In this document: positions 61,481 to 64,000 of the stretch, piece after piece | Numbering within the stretch: the first letter of the stretch is position 1 | How the letters are laid out: every line of letters starts with the position of its first letter | Source: Bradyrhizobium lablabi | GTDB lineage: Bacteria > Pseudomonadota > Alphaproteobacteria > Rhizobiales > Xanthobacteraceae | Assembly: GCF_018131005.1 (NCBI RefSeq) | Contig: NZ_JAFCJK010000004.1 | Span: forward strand, 1-64,000 | Direction: 5' to 3' | DNA: 64,000 nucleotides | Position numbers and translations under genes: made by a program | The notes under the pieces: generated by a model | Databases searched by the model: none | What the model was told of the DNA's origin: nothing | What the model saw: the letters and a program-made list of their open reading frames with translations, nothing else

Positions 61481-61584
61481 CGTCGAGAAATCTGCCGGTT
61501 GAAATGTGCGACGACCCAAGGCCGCCGTCATCGGCCGTGTGAGACCATGGCCCTGCGGCAAATTCAAGGGAATTTGGCCGAATC

Positions 61585-61618
61585 GTCCTCCCCCTCAGGG
61601 GTCCTCGAGGGGGAGGAC
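61585..61618 (-). terminator. Hairpin downstream of acyl-CoA ligase
   Basis: GTCCTCCCCCTC and GAGGGGGAGGAC form a 12-bp perfect stem with a 10-nt loop, just past the leftward ligase stop (61627). It likely ends that transcript ahead of the DUF1499 gene. Confidence 0.6.
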
Positions 61619-61626
61619 AAGGCTCC

Positions 61627-63255
61627 TTACGCAGCCGCGTTCGGAAAACTGTAGCTCTTGAACTGGTCGCGCAGCGCCGTCTTCAGGATCTTTCCAGTCG
61701 CAGTGTGCGGAATGCCTTCGACGAAGGCGACGTCGTCGGGCATCCACCATTTGGCGATCTTGCCTTCCATGAAGCTCAGGATGTCCTCGCGCGAGGCCTT
61801 CTGGCCCTCCTTGAGTTGCACGATCAAGAGCGGCCGCTCGTCCCATTTCGGATGATGGACGCCGATCACCGCCGCCTCAGCGACCGCGGGATGAGCGACT
61901 GCGAGGTTTTCCAGGTCAATCGATGAGATCCACTCGCCGCCGGATTTGATCACGTCCTTGGAACGGTCGGTGATGCGCATATAGCCGTGTCCGTCGATGG
62001 TCGAGACGTCGCCGGTGTCGAAATAGCCGTCCTCGTCGAGGATATTGGCGTCGACCCGGAAGTAGGCCTTTGCGATCGCAGGACCCGAGACCTTGAGCCG
62101 GCCGAACGTCTTGCCGTCCCACGGTAGCTCCTTGCCGGCGTCGTCGGTGATCTTCATCTGGACCCCGAAAGGCGGGTAGCCCTGGGTTTGCAGGACGTCG
62201 AGCCGCTCCTCGCCGGAGCGTTCGGCAAACGGCGGCTTGAGCGTGGCGAGCGTGCCGAGCGGGCTCATCTCGGTCATGCCCCAGGCGTGGCGCACCTCGG
62301 TGCCCATGTCGAGGAACGACTTGATCATCGAGCGCGGCATCGCCGAGCCGCCGCACACCACCATCCTCAGATGTGGCAGCGTCAGTTTGTTTGAGGCCAT
62401 GTGATTGAGCAGCATCAGCCACACCGTCGGAACGCCGGCGGTATGGGTCACCTTCTCGGTCTCGAGCAATTCATAGACCGACGCGCCGTCGAGCTTCGGG
62501 CCGGGCATCACGAGCTTGGTGCCCATCGAGGGTGCCGAGAAGGCGATGCCCCAACTGTTGGCATGGAACAACGGGACAACCGGGAGCATTGTGTCTGAGG
62601 CGGAGGTGCCGAGCGCGTCCTTCGAGTTGGCCATCAGCGCATGCAACACGTTGGAACGGTGCGAGTAGAGCACACCCTTGGGATCGCCCGTCGTGCCGGA
62701 CGTGTAGCACATCGCCGCCGCGGTGTTCTCGTCGAAGGTCTTCCACTGGAACTTGCCGTCGGACGCCGCGATCCAGTCCTCATAAGCCACCGCATTCTTA
62801 AGCGTGGTGTTCGGCATGTGCGCCTTGTCGGTCAGCACGATGTAGCGCTCCACGCTCGGCAGGCTGCCGGCGATCTTCTCCAAAACCGGAACGAAGGTGA
62901 GGTCGGTGATCACCGTGCGGTCCTGGGCGTGGTTGATGATCCAGGCGATCTGCTCCGGAAACAGGCGCGGATTGACCGTATGGCAGATCGCGCCGATCCC
63001 CATGACGCCATACCAGACTTCGAGATGACGCCAGGTATTCCAGGCGATGGTGGCGACGCGGTCACCGAGCTTGATGCCGTCGCGCTCGAGGCTTTGCGAG
63101 ACTTTCAGTGCGCGAGCATGAATTTCGGCGTAGTTGGTCCGATGAATCGGGCCTTCGACGGACCGCGTAATCACTTCGCGCGTGCCGTGGTATTTCGCGG
63201 CGTGTTCGATGATCCGGTGACACAGCAAGGGCCAATCTTGCATCAAGCCAAGCAT
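61627..63255 (-). CDS. Acyl-CoA ligase (AMP-forming, DmdB/medium-long chain type)
   Basis: A 542-residue ANL-superfamily ligase that activates a fatty or alkylthio-carboxylic acid to its CoA thioester via an acyl-adenylate. It has the P-loop CYTSGTTGDPKGVLYSHRS, VVPLFHANSWG, HAWGMTEMSPLGTL, YFDTGDVSTIDGHGYMRITDRSKDVIKSGGEWIS with the adenylation Asp and hinge Lys, and the C-terminal HTATGKILKTALR lysine. It resembles 3-methylthiopropionyl-CoA ligase (DmdB) as well as medium-chain ligases, so the substrate is open. Monocistronic. Confidence 0.9.
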   Translation of the reverse strand: MLGLMQDWPLLCHRIIEHAAKYHGTREVITRSVEGPIHRTNYAEIHARALKVSQSLERDGIKLGDRVATIAWNTWRHLEVWYGVMGIGAICHTVNPRLFPEQIAWIINHAQDRTVITDLTFVPVLEKIAGSLPSVERYIVLTDKAHMPNTTLKNAVAYEDWIAASDGKFQWKTFDENTAAAMCYTSGTTGDPKGVLYSHRSNVLHALMANSKDALGTSASDTMLPVVPLFHANSWGIAFSAPSMGTKLVMPGPKLDGASVYELLETEKVTHTAGVPTVWLMLLNHMASNKLTLPHLRMVVCGGSAMPRSMIKSFLDMGTEVRHAWGMTEMSPLGTLATLKPPFAERSGEERLDVLQTQGYPPFGVQMKITDDAGKELPWDGKTFGRLKVSGPAIAKAYFRVDANILDEDGYFDTGDVSTIDGHGYMRITDRSKDVIKSGGEWISSIDLENLAVAHPAVAEAAVIGVHHPKWDERPLLIVQLKEGQKASREDILSFMEGKIAKWWMPDDVAFVEGIPHTATGKILKTALRDQFKSYSFPNAAA

Positions 63256-63331
63256 ACGCGCGTCCCTCCTCGTTTCTTACGCAAGACCTGCCGGCGCCTT
63301 GAGCGGCCGGCAGCGAAGTAATGGAATTGAC

Positions 63332-64000
63332 ATGAACTGTAGCGCGGAGAAAGCAAGCCGAAAATGGGCCACCGGCGCGTTTGGTCGCGGGGGGGCGGCA
63401 ATGGTTACCGTCACGGCGGCGCTGCTTTGGCTTGGCATGCAAGCCGAACCGGCGGAGGCGGCACGCCGGCCGGTGCGCTTCCCGTGGGATGACCTGTTTG
63501 CTCCGGCTCCGTCGCGTCCGCGGGCAAGCCCGCATCGTCACGCCGTGCCCTTGCCGCGCCCGCGCCCGGCCGAGGCGCCGGTGGCCGAACCCGAGCAGCC
63601 AGCGGCGCGAGAGCAGGCGCCGGCGGAGGCAGCCAAACCGGCCGAGCCGGAGGCGCCGCCCGCGCCTTCGGCCTGTCGGCAGGCACTGACGGAGGCCATC
63701 GCAATCGCGCCCAGCATCCCCGACATCTATGGCGCCGGCGGCTGCGGCGGAGAGGACCTGGTGCGGCTTGAGGCGATCGTGCTGCCGGACAAGCGCAAGG
63801 TCGCGGTGAAACCCGCAGCGATCCTCCGCTGCAAGATGGCGGCCGCCATCTCCAACTGGATCCGATCAGACATTGCGCCGCTTTCACAGCAGTTCGGGAG
63901 TGCCATCAGCGACCTCGACAATTTCGACTCGTTCGAATGCCGTGGCCGCAACCGTGTCGCCGGTGCCCTGCTTTCCGAGCACGGTCGCGCCAACGCGCTC
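63332..64000 (+). CDS. Extensin-like family protein, partial (C-terminus outside window)
   Basis: The first 223 residues are present. A signal-like hydrophobic stretch (VTVTAALLWLGMQAEPAEA) is followed by a Pro/Ala-rich linker (about residues 60-115). The start of an extensin-like C-terminal domain follows: CRQALTEAIAIAPSIPDIYGAGGCGGEDLVRLEAIVLPDKRKVAVKPAAILRCKMAAAISNWIRSD, then DNFDSFECRGRNRVAGALLSEHG. Such proteins are exported, with unknown roles at the cell wall. An internal ATG at 63401 is an alternative start. Divergent from the acyl-CoA ligase. Confidence 0.8.
   Translation, partial: MNCSAEKASRKWATGAFGRGGAAMVTVTAALLWLGMQAEPAEAARRPVRFPWDDLFAPAPSRPRASPHRHAVPLPRPRPAEAPVAEPEQPAAREQAPAEAAKPAEPEAPPAPSACRQALTEAIAIAPSIPDIYGAGGCGGEDLVRLEAIVLPDKRKVAVKPAAILRCKMAAAISNWIRSDIAPLSQQFGSAISDLDNFDSFECRGRNRVAGALLSEHGRANAL

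Overview
The window is high-GC alphaproteobacterial chromosome and looks like Bradyrhizobium or a close relative. This rests on gene content and on repeat families: Aap-type amino-acid transport, a PhnF-controlled C-P lyase locus, a fused indolepyruvate ferredoxin oxidoreductase, and several dispersed palindromic intergenic repeats of the kind common in these genomes. No database search was possible, so the taxon is inferred. No tRNA, rRNA, CRISPR array, insertion sequence or prophage was seen.

Layout. 1-1385: a truncated isochorismatase-family gene, a RidA gene and a frameshifted SDR remnant. 1386-4872: a complete dTDP-L-rhamnose pathway as two divergent pairs (rfbAB and rfbCD). 4873-15704: a mixed stretch with a DUF417 membrane protein, glgC-glgA, a three-domain rhodanese, an SMP-30-like propeller, a small Cys-rich protein, a serine hydrolase, a MocR-type regulator and a DUF983 protein. 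15705-27162: a catabolic cluster around an RpiR regulator, with aapJ and a class III aminotransferase on one side and aapQ, aapM, a Tat-type flavin amine oxidase, cytochrome c, a secreted RidA, a secreted M20 peptidase and an aspartate dehydrogenase on the other. 27163-28544: a broken nicotinamidase interrupted by a dispersed repeat, then a hemC paralogue.

28596-42789 is a phosphonate (C-P lyase) locus: phnGHIJKLMN plus a PPOX-type flavoprotein, the transporter phnCDE1E2, the repressor phnF, and a divergent operon with a hexapeptide acetyltransferase, a second phnM and a DUF1045 2H-phosphoesterase. Three PHO-box-like 7-4-7 sites and a 12-bp inverted-repeat PhnF operator candidate are visible. 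phnP is absent from the window, and the DUF1045 protein is a candidate replacement.

42831-64000: an SDR/CMD/MaoC-like operon divergent from indolepyruvate ferredoxin oxidoreductase, then mostly single genes (aldo/keto reductase, Tat amidohydrolase, aminotransferase, DUF3124, Kef-type antiporter, RibB-like, glutaryl-CoA dehydrogenase, MBL hydrolase, DUF1499, acyl-CoA ligase) and the start of an extensin-like gene.

The most interesting system is 16514-27162. It reads as a periplasmic amine or amino-acid dehydrogenation pathway in which a flavoprotein passes electrons to a cytochrome c and a co-exported RidA hydrolyses the imine. It has its own uptake subunits (without the ATPase) and a perfect 12-bp inverted-repeat operator. 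Its substrate is not known from sequence.
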